Shown here one piece after another: positions 31,089-39,487 of a stretch of 64,000 nucleotides of DNA. Positions within the stretch are counted from its first letter, which is position 1. Every line of letters starts with the position of its first letter. The stretch lies in assembly GCA_021787845.1 (NCBI GenBank), contig JAJYLH010000015.1, positions 1-64,000 of the forward strand, given 5' to 3'. The notes beneath the pieces are model-generated. The model was given only the letters and a program-made list of their open reading frames with translations, was not told the DNA's origin and ran no database searches. The stretch is from Myxococcales bacterium (GTDB lineage: Bacteria > Myxococcota > Myxococcia > Myxococcales > JAJYLH01). Position numbers and translations under genes: made by a program.

Positions 31089-31481
31089 TCAGTATTCGAG
31101 CGCGGCAACCGGTAGCGCTGTCAGCCAAATCGCGACACCCAGGGCAACCACGAAGATCGCAAGCGCGAACCAGCGTAACGGACGACGGATCGCTGGCGCG
31201 AGCACCACCGCGAACGCCACCAGCCACGCATTGCAGGCGGTCGTGAAGTGGAGAGGTGAAAGACGAGGGTGAGCATGGCCTAGGCCCCAAACCAACTTGG
31301 ATGGGTACTGGCGAGTCACTCCCTGCTAGAAAACACTTATCCGGTCCCAGCGGAAGGAGAAGGCCATACCCGCACCAAGGATGGCGATCGATGCAAGTCC
31401 GACCGAAAGGCGCGCGATGGACACGACCTTACGAAGTCCTGCAAAGATCTTTGACGTCCTTATCGAACCAGACGCGCCCAT
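31089..31481 (-). pseudogene. Small three-helix membrane protein gene interrupted by one in-frame TAG
   Basis: From ATG 31481 a single frame runs 131 codons to TGA at 31089 with one internal TAG at 31326-31328. The first part (51 codons) has one hydrophobic helix (IARLSVGLASIAILGAGMAF). The second part has two more (TACNAWLVAFAVVLAPAI and WFALAIFVVALGVAIWLTALP). Together they look like one small inner-membrane protein of no known family. Third codon positions are much less GC-rich than in neighbours. The ATG lies eight bases after the rimK-like stop codon. Alternatives are two tiny genes (31326-31481 and 31089-31319, the latter from GTG), readthrough, or a sequencing error. Confidence 0.45.
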
Positions 31482-31489
31482 CGGCACCG

Positions 31490-32482
31490 CTACCTTGGGG
31501 GGTAAGTCCTCCAGCCGGACCGGACCGCATCGGCATAGCGGACGGCGTGCTGGATGATCATCCCCGCGACGTCGAGCCCGGTCGCCGTTTCCAGCCCCTC
31601 GAACCCGGGCGAGCTGTTGAGCTCCATCACCTTGGGCCCGTGGCGGCCTTCGAGGAGGTCGACGCCCGCCACTTCCAGCCCCACCACCCGCGCCGCGCGC
31701 ACCGCGCAATCGGCGTACTCCCTCGGCAGGTCGATGGGCACTCCCGCGCCGCCGCGATGGATGTTCGACCGGAACTCGCCCTTGCGCGCCGTCCGCCGCA
31801 TCGCGCCCACCGCCCGGTCGCCGATGACCAGCACCCGCACGTCGCGACCACGCGACTCCGCCACGAACTCCTGGAGCACGATCTCCTGGCCCAGCTCCCA
31901 CATCGTGTCGAGCAGCGTCGACAGCTCCGCCATCGAGTGGGCAATCATCACGCCGATCCCCTGGGTCCCCCTCGTCAGCTTGACGATGGCCGGCAGCCCT
32001 CCTACCCGGCGGATGGCCTCCTCCAGGTCGTCCTTGTTCCTGGCCATCACCGTCCGCGGCACGTCGATGTCGTAGCGCGCGAGAAGCTGCAGGCAACGCA
32101 GCTTGTCCCGGCTCGTGGCGATGGCGGAAGCGCTGTTGAGCACCGGTACCCGCATCAGCTCGAGCTGGCTCACCACCGCGAGGCCGTAGCTCGTCACCGA
32201 CGCGCCGATGCGAGGGAGGACCACGTCGGCCTCGGTGAGCGCCTCGCCGCCGACCAGGAGCGCCGGCTGGCCCCGCTCCACGACGACGGAACAGGAGAGC
32301 GTGTCGACGACCCGAATCGAATGGCCCTGCTGCGCCGCCGCCTGGGCGAAGCGGCTGGTCGAGTAGAGCTTGGGGTTACGCGAGAGGACCACGATGCGCC
32401 GGCCGCGATAGACGCCGCGCTCGACCGCGAGCGGCGTCGGCGGTCGGCGGAGCGGACGGCGTTTCTTACGGGGCTTGGCCAT
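31490..32482 (-). CDS. RimK-family ATP-grasp ligase
   Basis: A 330-residue ATP-grasp enzyme. After a Lys/Arg/Pro-rich start (1-22), it has the RimK preATP-grasp region (VVLSRNPKLYSTSRFAQAA). The ATP-grasp core follows: SRDKLRCLQLLARYDIDVP, the glycine-rich KLTRGTQGIGV, the nucleotide segment IVLQEFV, the RVLVIGDRAVGAMRR strand, and the metal-binding MELNSSPGFEGLE. Family members ligate glutamate to ribosomal protein S6 (RimK), or amino acids to cofactors and peptides; the acceptor here cannot be told. The upstream ribosome-binding site is weak. It lies downstream of the GT39-like gene on the same strand, with about 50 bp between. Confidence 0.88.
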   Translation of the reverse strand: MAKPRKKRRPLRRPPTPLAVERGVYRGRRIVVLSRNPKLYSTSRFAQAAAQQGHSIRVVDTLSCSVVVERGQPALLVGGEALTEADVVLPRIGASVTSYGLAVVSQLELMRVPVLNSASAIATSRDKLRCLQLLARYDIDVPRTVMARNKDDLEEAIRRVGGLPAIVKLTRGTQGIGVMIAHSMAELSTLLDTMWELGQEIVLQEFVAESRGRDVRVLVIGDRAVGAMRRTARKGEFRSNIHRGGAGVPIDLPREYADCAVRAARVVGLEVAGVDLLEGRHGPKVMELNSSPGFEGLETATGLDVAGMIIQHAVRYADAVRSGWRTYPPR

Positions 32483-32533
32483 CTCTAAGGGGCGGGAGCA
32501 GAGCGCGAAAGCGCGGGAAGGCGCAAGGTGATT

Positions 32534-34177
32534 TCACCAGCGCCGGCGAACGTAGACGACAATCTGCGTCGCTTGATCGATTCCGAACGACAGCGCCGGG
32601 ACGCGGGTGCCGAACTCGGTCCAGATTTCGAACTCGCGGTCGCGAAACTCCCGCATGTACTGGTAGACGGCGATGGTCGCGTCCTCCGGGCTCCAAGCGT
32701 AGCGGATGTCCTTGCGCAAGGCCCCTTCGCGCTGGTAGGCGGAAAAGCTCTCGAAGTTCACCTCGTGGAAGAAGACGAGCGCGCCGCGGGGCGCGTGCTG
32801 GTTCAGCCAGGGCAGGACGGCGGTGACGTTGTTCGACCAGAACTGCCGTTGCATCCCCAGCATCGCCCCTCCGGCAGCGCCGCCGGCCAGCTCGTTGTAG
32901 GCGCTCGTGCCGTAGGGCTGGAAGTGCGCGGTGGAGATGGCGCCGGGCACCAGGACGCAGGTCGCGAGCCCCACGGTCGCCAAGCGCCGATGTGAGGGCA
33001 GAAGCGCTCCCGCTGCATCGACCGCGAGCCGCGCCCCGAAGACGCCGAGCACCGCGATGCCCGCCATCCAGTGCTTGATGCCGCCGAAGATGGGCGTCGA
33101 GCCGACCATGAAGGGGACGATGGCGACCAGGATCGAGAAGAAGAGCAGCCAGTCGACGCGGTCGAGCGCACCCGCGCGCGCGCGTAACGCGCGGGAGAAC
33201 GAGCCAGCGCCCTGGGCGAAGAGCTTGATGGAAGCGAAGCCGAGGAGCAGGAGCGTCGCGACCGGCAGCGTCACCGCCTCGACCCCGAGCGGATAGAGGT
33301 GCGGGAACGGCGGCGCCCGAAGCTCCTTTCCGAAGTACTCCCAGGGATAGTTCACGTGGTGCAGGTGGAAGCGGATCCACGAGGCGACGCGGTCGATGGG
33401 GTGGTGCCAGAGAAAGGGCCAGAGCACGTACAACACCGCCGGGCCCGCGATGGCCATGGTGACGAACGGCTTCGGGATGCGAATGAGGAGGCCCTTGAAG
33501 CCCGCGGCCCAGAGGTCCTTGCGGTTCGTGACCAGCCAGTGCGCGAGGATCGCGGGTGGCATCAAGAGGGCGTTGTGCTTGGTCGCGAGCAAGAGGCCGA
33601 ACAGCAGCCCTGCCGTCCAGGCGCCGCGGCCCGTCCGCAGCCAGTGGGCGTAGCCGACCAGGAACAGGCACCACATCGCCGCGACCGGGATGTCGAAGCA
33701 GGCGATGTGCCCATGGAAGAAGTGACGCGGCACCGCCCAGAACAGCGCGGGGGCCAGGAGCGCCGCCGCCCTACCCCACGGCAACGCGAGCAGGAACAGG
33801 GCGAGCGACAAGAGGCCGGCGAAGAGAAACGCCGGCAGCCGGTAAGCGGTCTCGCCGTCGAGCCAGCCCAGCGTCCGCGTGAACAAGAGGTGCGAGAGTG
33901 CGAAGGATTCCTTCGCGAGCGGCGGATGCTCCTGGTTGTAGGACCAGTCGTGGACGATGGTCCAGTCCTGGAACGGCCGCGCGACTTGCCCGTGCGCGAA
34001 GTCCCGGCCGAGCTCCCGGAACCAGCTTTCGTAATCGTGCGCGGCGGTGAAGTAGTAGCCCTCGTCACGCACGTGGCCGATGGGCTTGTTCGTCGCCCAC
34101 ATCAGGCCGGCGGTCGCGAGGACCAGGCCGAACGCGAGCGCGCGGTCGAGACGCGACAGCCGCGAGGGAGGGGACAC
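32534..34177 (-). CDS. Membrane glycosyltransferase, GT39/ArnT-like (GT-C fold)
   Basis: A 547-residue integral membrane protein with about 9-11 helices. Near the N-terminus, in the first periplasmic loop, HVRDEGYY (Asp38, Glu39) corresponds to the acidic catalytic motif of GT-C enzymes. The motif QEHPPLAKE (81-90) is the HPPLxK signature of protein mannosyltransferase/ArnT relatives. A soluble C-terminal region of about 150 residues follows the last helix. It would transfer a sugar from a polyprenyl-phosphate donor to a protein or lipid outside the inner membrane. The GTG start is supported by GGAGG seven bases upstream. Array B of the 9-bp repeat lies just upstream. Confidence 0.88.
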   Translation of the reverse strand: MSPPSRLSRLDRALAFGLVLATAGLMWATNKPIGHVRDEGYYFTAAHDYESWFRELGRDFAHGQVARPFQDWTIVHDWSYNQEHPPLAKESFALSHLLFTRTLGWLDGETAYRLPAFLFAGLLSLALFLLALPWGRAAALLAPALFWAVPRHFFHGHIACFDIPVAAMWCLFLVGYAHWLRTGRGAWTAGLLFGLLLATKHNALLMPPAILAHWLVTNRKDLWAAGFKGLLIRIPKPFVTMAIAGPAVLYVLWPFLWHHPIDRVASWIRFHLHHVNYPWEYFGKELRAPPFPHLYPLGVEAVTLPVATLLLLGFASIKLFAQGAGSFSRALRARAGALDRVDWLLFFSILVAIVPFMVGSTPIFGGIKHWMAGIAVLGVFGARLAVDAAGALLPSHRRLATVGLATCVLVPGAISTAHFQPYGTSAYNELAGGAAGGAMLGMQRQFWSNNVTAVLPWLNQHAPRGALVFFHEVNFESFSAYQREGALRKDIRYAWSPEDATIAVYQYMREFRDREFEIWTEFGTRVPALSFGIDQATQIVVYVRRRW

Positions 34178-34234
34178 TACGCGGCCTCCGATGAGTGCCG
34201 AGGCCGCCCGTTACCCGCCGGGTTGCGCCCGGCG

Positions 34235-34263
34235 TCCGATCGGACCGATCGGTCCGATCGGTC
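34235..34263. repeat. GATCGGTCN array B
   Basis: Three 9-bp units centred on GACCGATCGGTC, in the gap between the ABC permease stop and the GTG of the GT39-like gene, both on the minus strand. The whole array reads almost as its own reverse complement. Confidence 0.8.
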
Positions 34264-34304
34264 ATGGATGATGCCCCAGGCCCGCAGCCTTTCGTGGACG
34301 GTTC

Positions 34305-36860
34305 TCACTCCCACGAAACCGCCTCCACGATGTCCAGCCGGGACGCCCGCCTGGCCGGCCAGACCCCGCCGAGCGCCGCGAACGCGATCGACGCGGCGGC
34401 CGTGGCGAGCGCGATGGCGACGGGGAACACGGTGGGGAACGTCCAGCCCGTCGTCTGCACGCCGATGACCTGCACGAACACCCTGCCCATCAGGAGCCCT
34501 GCCGGAATGCCCAGCGCCACGCCCGAGACGCCGAGCAGCGCCGCTTCCAACACCACCGCGCCCACCACCTGCCCCCGCGAGGCGCCCGTCGCACGCAGAA
34601 TGCCGATTTCCCGCGTCCGCTCCAAGACCTGCGCGAGGAGCGTCCCGACGACGCCCAGGACGCCGACGCCGACCGCGATGAACAAGAGCGCGTAGAGCAG
34701 CGAGAAGAAGTCGTCGACGAGCTTCATGATGATGCCCCGCAGCTCGGCGTTGGTGGCGACGCGCAGGTCATAGCGGTCGCCGAGCGCCCGCTCGATTTCG
34801 TCGCGCACCCCGGAAGCGCTCGCGCCCTTCGCGAGGTAGACGTCGACCGCGTCGACGAGGTGGTCGCCGAAGAGGCGGGTGAAGACCGGCCGGTCGAAGA
34901 TGATCGCGCCCTGGTCGTTCGAATAATCCACCACCGCTCCGGCGACCCGGAACCGCTTCCGCCCCTCGGGCGTGACGATGCCGATCCGGTCGCCCACCTT
35001 GAGCCGGACGTTGCGCGCGAAGTTGTCGCTCACCAGAACCTCCCCCGCCTGGAGGGCGCGGGTGAAGGTCGAAAGCTTCCCCATCGTCGCCAGCGGGTGC
35101 GCGCGCTGGACGTACGGCGCCCATTCGAGCGCGTAGACCGCCACCCGCCGGCCGCGCACGTCGCTCCAGATCATCCGCACCCGCTGCACCTCGCCGACGC
35201 CGGGGAGCTTGGCGATGTCGTCCGCGACCTCGGGCTGCATCGGCGTGTTCGCGAGGCCGATGTTCTGCGAGCCGCTGGAGACGAAGACGTCCGCCGGAAT
35301 CGCGTTGTCGATCCACCGGCGCATCGCGCTCTCGAACGAGCCGACGAAGGTCGCGAGCGTCAAGACCAGGGCCACGCCGAAGAGCACCGCCCCTGCCGCT
35401 ACCCCGCTGCGCCGCCGCTCCCGAACGAGCCCGGCGAGGGCGATTCTGCCCGGCGCTCCGAAGAGCCGCGCCACCGGCCGCTTCATCGCCCAATGCACGA
35501 CCTCCACCGCGGTCCCCGCGAGCATCGCCCCGCCCAGCGCGACTACCGCGAGGGCGAGGTTTCCGAACACCGGCGCCCCGCCGACGAGCGGCAGGTGGAG
35601 GAGCGGAATGCTTCCGAGCGCCACCGCGACGCCCAGGAGCCGCGCGGGGGGCGAGAGCGGTTTCGACCCCCGCGGAGAAAGGTCGCGCCGCAACGCATCG
35701 ACGGGCGCCACCCGGGCCGCTTCCCAGGCGGGCACCAGAGCCGCCAACACCGCGCCGGCGATGCCGAGGCCGATCGCCGCCAGGGCGAGGCCGAGGGAGA
35801 CGTGGACGTGGCCGACGTTGACCGAGAGGTAGGCGCTGTTGATGCTCGCGAGAGCCTGCTTGACGGTCATCCGGGCGAGGAGCATCCCGAGGCCGACGCC
35901 AGCGGTGCCGCCTACCAGGCCGTAGCCGGCCGCCTCGATCGCGAAGAGGAGGACGATTTGCGCCCGGGTGACGCCGAGCGAGCGGAGGGTCCCGATTTCG
36001 CGCCGCCGCTGCGCCACCGCGAACGAGACGGTGTTGAAGACCAGGAAGAGCCCCACCATCAGCGACACCGCCGCGCCCATCGCGAGGCCGACCTGGAACG
36101 AGCGCAGCATGTGCTCGACCGGGTGCCCGTGCGGCTTGTTCCGGCGGACCGTCGGGCCAGGACCCAGCGCGCGGCGGATCGCGTCGCGCACGCCAGCAGC
36201 GGTAAAGCCCTTCGCGACGTCGACGTCGATGCGATCGACGTGCGGGCCGCGGCCGAAGGCAGCTTCCGCCGAGTAGAGGTCCATCACCGCGACCCGGCCG
36301 CCGAACGCCTTCGCCGCGGGGCCGTCGGGCAGGATGCCGAGGACGTGGAAGTCGTGCACGCCGCGGCTCGTGCGCATCGCGAGCCGGGCGCCGACCTTCA
36401 GCGAGCGCTCGCGGGCGAACGACTGCGACACGAGAACCGCGTCCGGATCGTTCAGGAACTCGATGGGGTCCGGCATCTGGGCGCCAGACGCGAAGGCGTT
36501 GAAGCCGCGAGAAGCATCGCCGGCGGCGAGGTCGGCGCCGAAGACCTGGAGCCGCGTGCCGTCGGTCAGCTTGGCGATCTCGACGATGGCAGGGGAAGCG
36601 CTCTCGACCCCCGGGACCGCTCTCACCTTGTCCGCGAGGTCGTCGGGAAGCCCGCCGGGAACGCCGCCGGTGACGACGAGGTCGGCGCTCCCGGAGACGG
36701 CGCCCAGGGTGGAGCGAAAGCCCCGGAGAATCGCCTCGTTCGCCGCGCCGGTGGCGACGGTGGCGGAGACGCCCGCCGCGATGCCGAGCACCGTCAGCGT
36801 CGCGCGCAGGCGCATCTGGAACAGGCGCCGCCAGGAGACGTATCGGAGGAGCCGGCGCAC
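34305..36860 (-). CDS. ABC transporter permease with two FtsX domains (LolC/MacB-like)
   Basis: An 851-residue inner-membrane protein. An N-terminal helix (LRATLTVLGIAAGVSATVATG) precedes a periplasmic MacB-like core domain. A first FtsX domain with three helices (about 265-400), a second helix/core region and a second FtsX domain (about 720-850) follow, giving the duplicated architecture of long FtsX-type exporters. Such proteins do mechanotransmission or lipoprotein/substrate export rather than ordinary import. The GTG start lies four bases after the stop of the ATPase gene, with AGGA overlapping that stop, so the two are co-translated. Its C-terminal end is followed by array B. Confidence 0.92.
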   Translation of the reverse strand: MRRLLRYVSWRRLFQMRLRATLTVLGIAAGVSATVATGAANEAILRGFRSTLGAVSGSADLVVTGGVPGGLPDDLADKVRAVPGVESASPAIVEIAKLTDGTRLQVFGADLAAGDASRGFNAFASGAQMPDPIEFLNDPDAVLVSQSFARERSLKVGARLAMRTSRGVHDFHVLGILPDGPAAKAFGGRVAVMDLYSAEAAFGRGPHVDRIDVDVAKGFTAAGVRDAIRRALGPGPTVRRNKPHGHPVEHMLRSFQVGLAMGAAVSLMVGLFLVFNTVSFAVAQRRREIGTLRSLGVTRAQIVLLFAIEAAGYGLVGGTAGVGLGMLLARMTVKQALASINSAYLSVNVGHVHVSLGLALAAIGLGIAGAVLAALVPAWEAARVAPVDALRRDLSPRGSKPLSPPARLLGVAVALGSIPLLHLPLVGGAPVFGNLALAVVALGGAMLAGTAVEVVHWAMKRPVARLFGAPGRIALAGLVRERRRSGVAAGAVLFGVALVLTLATFVGSFESAMRRWIDNAIPADVFVSSGSQNIGLANTPMQPEVADDIAKLPGVGEVQRVRMIWSDVRGRRVAVYALEWAPYVQRAHPLATMGKLSTFTRALQAGEVLVSDNFARNVRLKVGDRIGIVTPEGRKRFRVAGAVVDYSNDQGAIIFDRPVFTRLFGDHLVDAVDVYLAKGASASGVRDEIERALGDRYDLRVATNAELRGIIMKLVDDFFSLLYALLFIAVGVGVLGVVGTLLAQVLERTREIGILRATGASRGQVVGAVVLEAALLGVSGVALGIPAGLLMGRVFVQVIGVQTTGWTFPTVFPVAIALATAAASIAFAALGGVWPARRASRLDIVEAVSWE

Positions 36861-36864
36861 TTTC

Positions 36865-37569
36865 CTAGGCCGCTCCCGCCTCGGCGCGCCGGTCGGAGAC
36901 GACGAGGCCGTCCTTGAGCGCGAGCACCCGGTCGGCTCGCGCGGCGGCGGTCGGATCGTGCGTCACCATCACGATGGCCGTGTCGTGCTCGCGCGCGAGC
37001 GAGCGGATGAGCGAGAAGACCTCCGCGCCGGTGTGCGAGTCGAGGTTCCCGGTCGGCTCGTCGGCGAGCAGCAGCTTGGGCCGCGTCACGAGCGCCCGCG
37101 CGAGCGCCGTCCGCTGCATCTCGCCGCCGCTCATCTCATCCGGCCGGTGCTCCATCCGCGCCGCGAGGCCGACCCGCTCGAGCAGGTCTCGCGCCCGTCT
37201 TTCCGCCTCCCCTGGGGGGACCCCCGCGAGGAGCGCCGGGAGCATCGCGTTCTCGCGCGCGCTCATCGTCGGCAGGAGGTTGAAGAACTGGAAGACGAAC
37301 CCGAGCGTCGTCCGCCGCAGCTTGGTCCGCTTGTCGTCGCCGAGCCCGCCGAGAGCGGTGCCGCCGACATAGACCTCTCCCGAGGTCGGTTCGTCGAGGG
37401 CGCCGGCGAGGTGGAGGAGCGTGCTCTTCCCGGAGCCGGAAGGCCCGACCACCGCCAAAAACTCGCCGCGAGCGACCTCGAACGACACCCCCTGGAGGGC
37501 CGGCACCAGCGCCTTCCCCCGCCGAAAGGTCTTTTCCACCGCGTCGAACCGGAGCATCGCCTCGCCCAT
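36865..37569 (-). CDS. ABC transporter ATP-binding protein, LolD/MacB-like
   Basis: A 234-residue ATPase that powers the adjoining FtsX-type permease. Walker A GPSGSGKST, Q-loop FQFFNLLPTMSAREN, signature MSGGEMQRTALARAL, Walker B LLLADEPTGNLD and the switch His in MVTHDP are all present. Length and the EPTGNLDS sequence are typical of the LolD/MacB group. ATG 37569 is chosen because the family N-terminus starts there; a second ATG (37557) is possible. The frame stays open 62 codons upstream only because it reads through the 9-bp repeat array as (T/P-D-R)n. The gene diverges from the tolC-like gene. Confidence 0.93.
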   Translation of the reverse strand: MGEAMLRFDAVEKTFRRGKALVPALQGVSFEVARGEFLAVVGPSGSGKSTLLHLAGALDEPTSGEVYVGGTALGGLGDDKRTKLRRTTLGFVFQFFNLLPTMSARENAMLPALLAGVPPGEAERRARDLLERVGLAARMEHRPDEMSGGEMQRTALARALVTRPKLLLADEPTGNLDSHTGAEVFSLIRSLAREHDTAIVMVTHDPTAAARADRVLALKDGLVVSDRRAEAGAA

Positions 37570-37634
37570 CGCGGGCGGGAGACTAGCCCAAGGCAGGCGC
37601 GAGCTGACCGGGCGAGTCGCCTTGCCCGTCAATG

Positions 37635-37692
37635 TCCGATCGGTCGGATCGGTCCGATCGGTCGGATCGGTCCGATCGGTCCGATCGGTCTG
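37635..37692. repeat. GATCGGTCN array C, six tandem units
   Basis: The longest uniform array: six consecutive units GATCGGTC(G/C/G/C/C/T) from 37638 to 37691, all in one orientation. It lies in the divergent promoter region between the ABC ATPase and the tolC-like gene. It contains CCGATCGG repeatedly but not the GACCGATCGGTC centre found at the other loci. Each unit carries a GATC site. Confidence 0.9.
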
Positions 37693-37862
37693 TTCAGCAA
37701 TGCCAGAGCCCCGCCCGGTCGAGGGCCGCACGAGACGGGGCACGCCTTTAACCATTCGGCCTCCCGCTTGTCAAAACCGGCCGCGCGCTGATAATGCGCG
37801 GCGCTCGAGGCTCGCCCGGGTTACGGGTCCGTTCGGCACGAGGAGAGGATCGCAAGCTTCCG

Positions 37863-39353
37863 ATGCATCGCACGTCCTGGTTCGCCGCGCCGTTCCTCGT
37901 CCTCGCCTGGTCGACCTCCGCCCTCCCGGGTTGCGGGACGACGCTCGCCTCGTTGTCGTCGCCGGTCGGGTACGCGCCGGCACCGTCCACGCCGTGGGCG
38001 CCGCCCACCGGCTACGCCGTTCCGCAGCCGCTTCCTTCCGCTCCTCCGCGGCTTCCGCCGGGGCTCTCTCTGGACAAGCTCGAAGGCGGCGCCGAGGTGT
38101 CGCTGGCGGACGCGGTCGCCATCGCGCTCGCGAACAATCCGGCGACCCGGGATGCCTGGCTCCAGGCCCAGGTCGCGGCGGCGAACGTGGCGGGGGCGAA
38201 GGTCGGGTACCTGCCGAACCTCTCGGGCGACGTGAAGGGGCTGGTGCAGCATCAGGCGGCGTTGGGCGGCAAGTTCAACTTCACGCAGAAGGTGATCGAC
38301 CCCGGATTGACGCTGAGCTACCTCCTATTCGACTTCGGCGGTCGGGCGGCGCGGGTCACGCAGACCGAGCGGACCCTGGCGGCGGCGGACTTCACCCAGA
38401 ACCAGACGGTGCAGGACGTGATCCTCGCGGCGGAGCAGGCGTATCTGAGCTACGTCGCGGAAGAGGCGCTGGTGAGCGCGGAAGAGGACGCGGTGAAGTC
38501 GGCGCTCGCGAGCGTCGATGCGGCGAAGGCACGGGAGAAGGCGGGGCTCGGAACCGAGGCGGACGTGTTGCAGGCGCAGACGGCGCTGGCGAACGCGAAG
38601 CTCGACTACGAGACCGTGGCGGGTCAGCTCGGCATCGTGAAGGGTTCGCTCGCGACCGCGATGGGCCTGGCGGCGAACGTGGAAATCCAGGTGAAGGTCC
38701 AGCCGCCGGCGGAGCCGCGGGAGCTCAAGGTGCAGGTGAAGACGCTGATCGACCAGGCGCTCGCGAATCGGGCGGACCTCGCGTCGGCGCGGGAGAAGGC
38801 GCTCGCCGCCCGGGCGCAGATCGACTCGCTCAAGGCTTCGATGAAGCCGTCGCTGTCGCTCGCGGGCACGGTGGACCAGGTCGTTTTCCTCGGGCCGCCG
38901 AGCGTGACGACCGCGACGAACTATTCGGTGTCGCTCGACGTGAGCGTGCCGATTTCGGGAGCCATCGCGACCCTGGCGGCGATCGCGGGGGCGAAGGCGC
39001 AGGCCGAGGACCTCGCGGTGCAGTCGACGCTCGATGACGAGAAGGCAGTGCAAGAGGTATGGACGAGTTACTACAACCTGAAGACGGCGGCGCGGCGGAC
39101 TCAGGCGGCGAAGGACCTGGTGGCGAGCGCGACCGCCGCGAGCGACGTGGCGCTCGGGCGGTACAAGCAGGGACTGGGAACGATACTGGACGTGCTCTCG
39201 GCGCAAAGCGCGCTCGCGAGCGCCAAGGGAACGCTGATTCAGGCGCAGGCGCAGTGGTCTTTGGCACTCGCGCAGCTCGCCCACGACGTCGGCGCGCTCT
39301 CGCCCAGGAACCTGTCGCAACCGCTCGCGCCGGCCGGCCGGGAGACGAAATGA
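37863..39353 (+). CDS. TolC/OprM-type outer-membrane efflux lipoprotein
   Basis: A 496-residue outer-membrane channel of a tripartite RND pump. The signal ends at LPGC (Cys24), so it is probably lipid-anchored as in OprM. Two outer-membrane-efflux repeats are seen, with long Ala-rich coiled helices: LADAVAIALANNPATRDAWLQA near residue 80, and LYQTQ-like helices around 240 and 420. The C-terminal repeat includes VALGRYKQGLGTILDVLSAQ, the usual family motif. ATG 37863 begins the signal peptide; GAGGAGAGG lies 14 or more bases upstream. The gene starts an operon with the membrane-fusion protein and the RND pump. Confidence 0.93.
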   Translation: MHRTSWFAAPFLVLAWSTSALPGCGTTLASLSSPVGYAPAPSTPWAPPTGYAVPQPLPSAPPRLPPGLSLDKLEGGAEVSLADAVAIALANNPATRDAWLQAQVAAANVAGAKVGYLPNLSGDVKGLVQHQAALGGKFNFTQKVIDPGLTLSYLLFDFGGRAARVTQTERTLAAADFTQNQTVQDVILAAEQAYLSYVAEEALVSAEEDAVKSALASVDAAKAREKAGLGTEADVLQAQTALANAKLDYETVAGQLGIVKGSLATAMGLAANVEIQVKVQPPAEPRELKVQVKTLIDQALANRADLASAREKALAARAQIDSLKASMKPSLSLAGTVDQVVFLGPPSVTTATNYSVSLDVSVPISGAIATLAAIAGAKAQAEDLAVQSTLDDEKAVQEVWTSYYNLKTAARRTQAAKDLVASATAASDVALGRYKQGLGTILDVLSAQSALASAKGTLIQAQAQWSLALAQLAHDVGALSPRNLSQPLAPAGRETK

Positions 39354-39403
39354 ACGACTGCCCGAGACAAGACGACCGTGCACCGGCGCGTCCTTCGACC
39401 AAG

Positions 39404-39453
39404 GGTGGTGTCGGACCGCTGGCCCGGCGCCAGGCCGGCGGCCTGGCACCACC
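39404..39453. repeat. Palindromic GC-rich hairpin between tolC-like and MFP genes
   Basis: GGTGGTG (39404-39410) pairs with CACCACC (39447-39453), and the interior (GGCCCGGCGCCAGGCCGGCGGCC) is itself self-complementary. It lies in the 134-bp segment between the tolC stop and the likely MFP start. It may be an intergenic repeat or an attenuating hairpin. Confidence 0.5.
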
Positions 39454-39487
39454 GATTCCTCTCATGCCCGATGGTGACCGCCAAGCC

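Noticed and set aside
37635..37692. CRISPR array interpretation of the tandem 9-bp repeats
   Set aside because: Units are 9 bp with no spacers and there are no cas genes in the window.
37570..37755. N-terminal extension of the ABC ATPase with (Thr/Pro-Asp-Arg) repeats
   Set aside because: It is the repeat array read through in frame; LolD-type proteins start at 37569.
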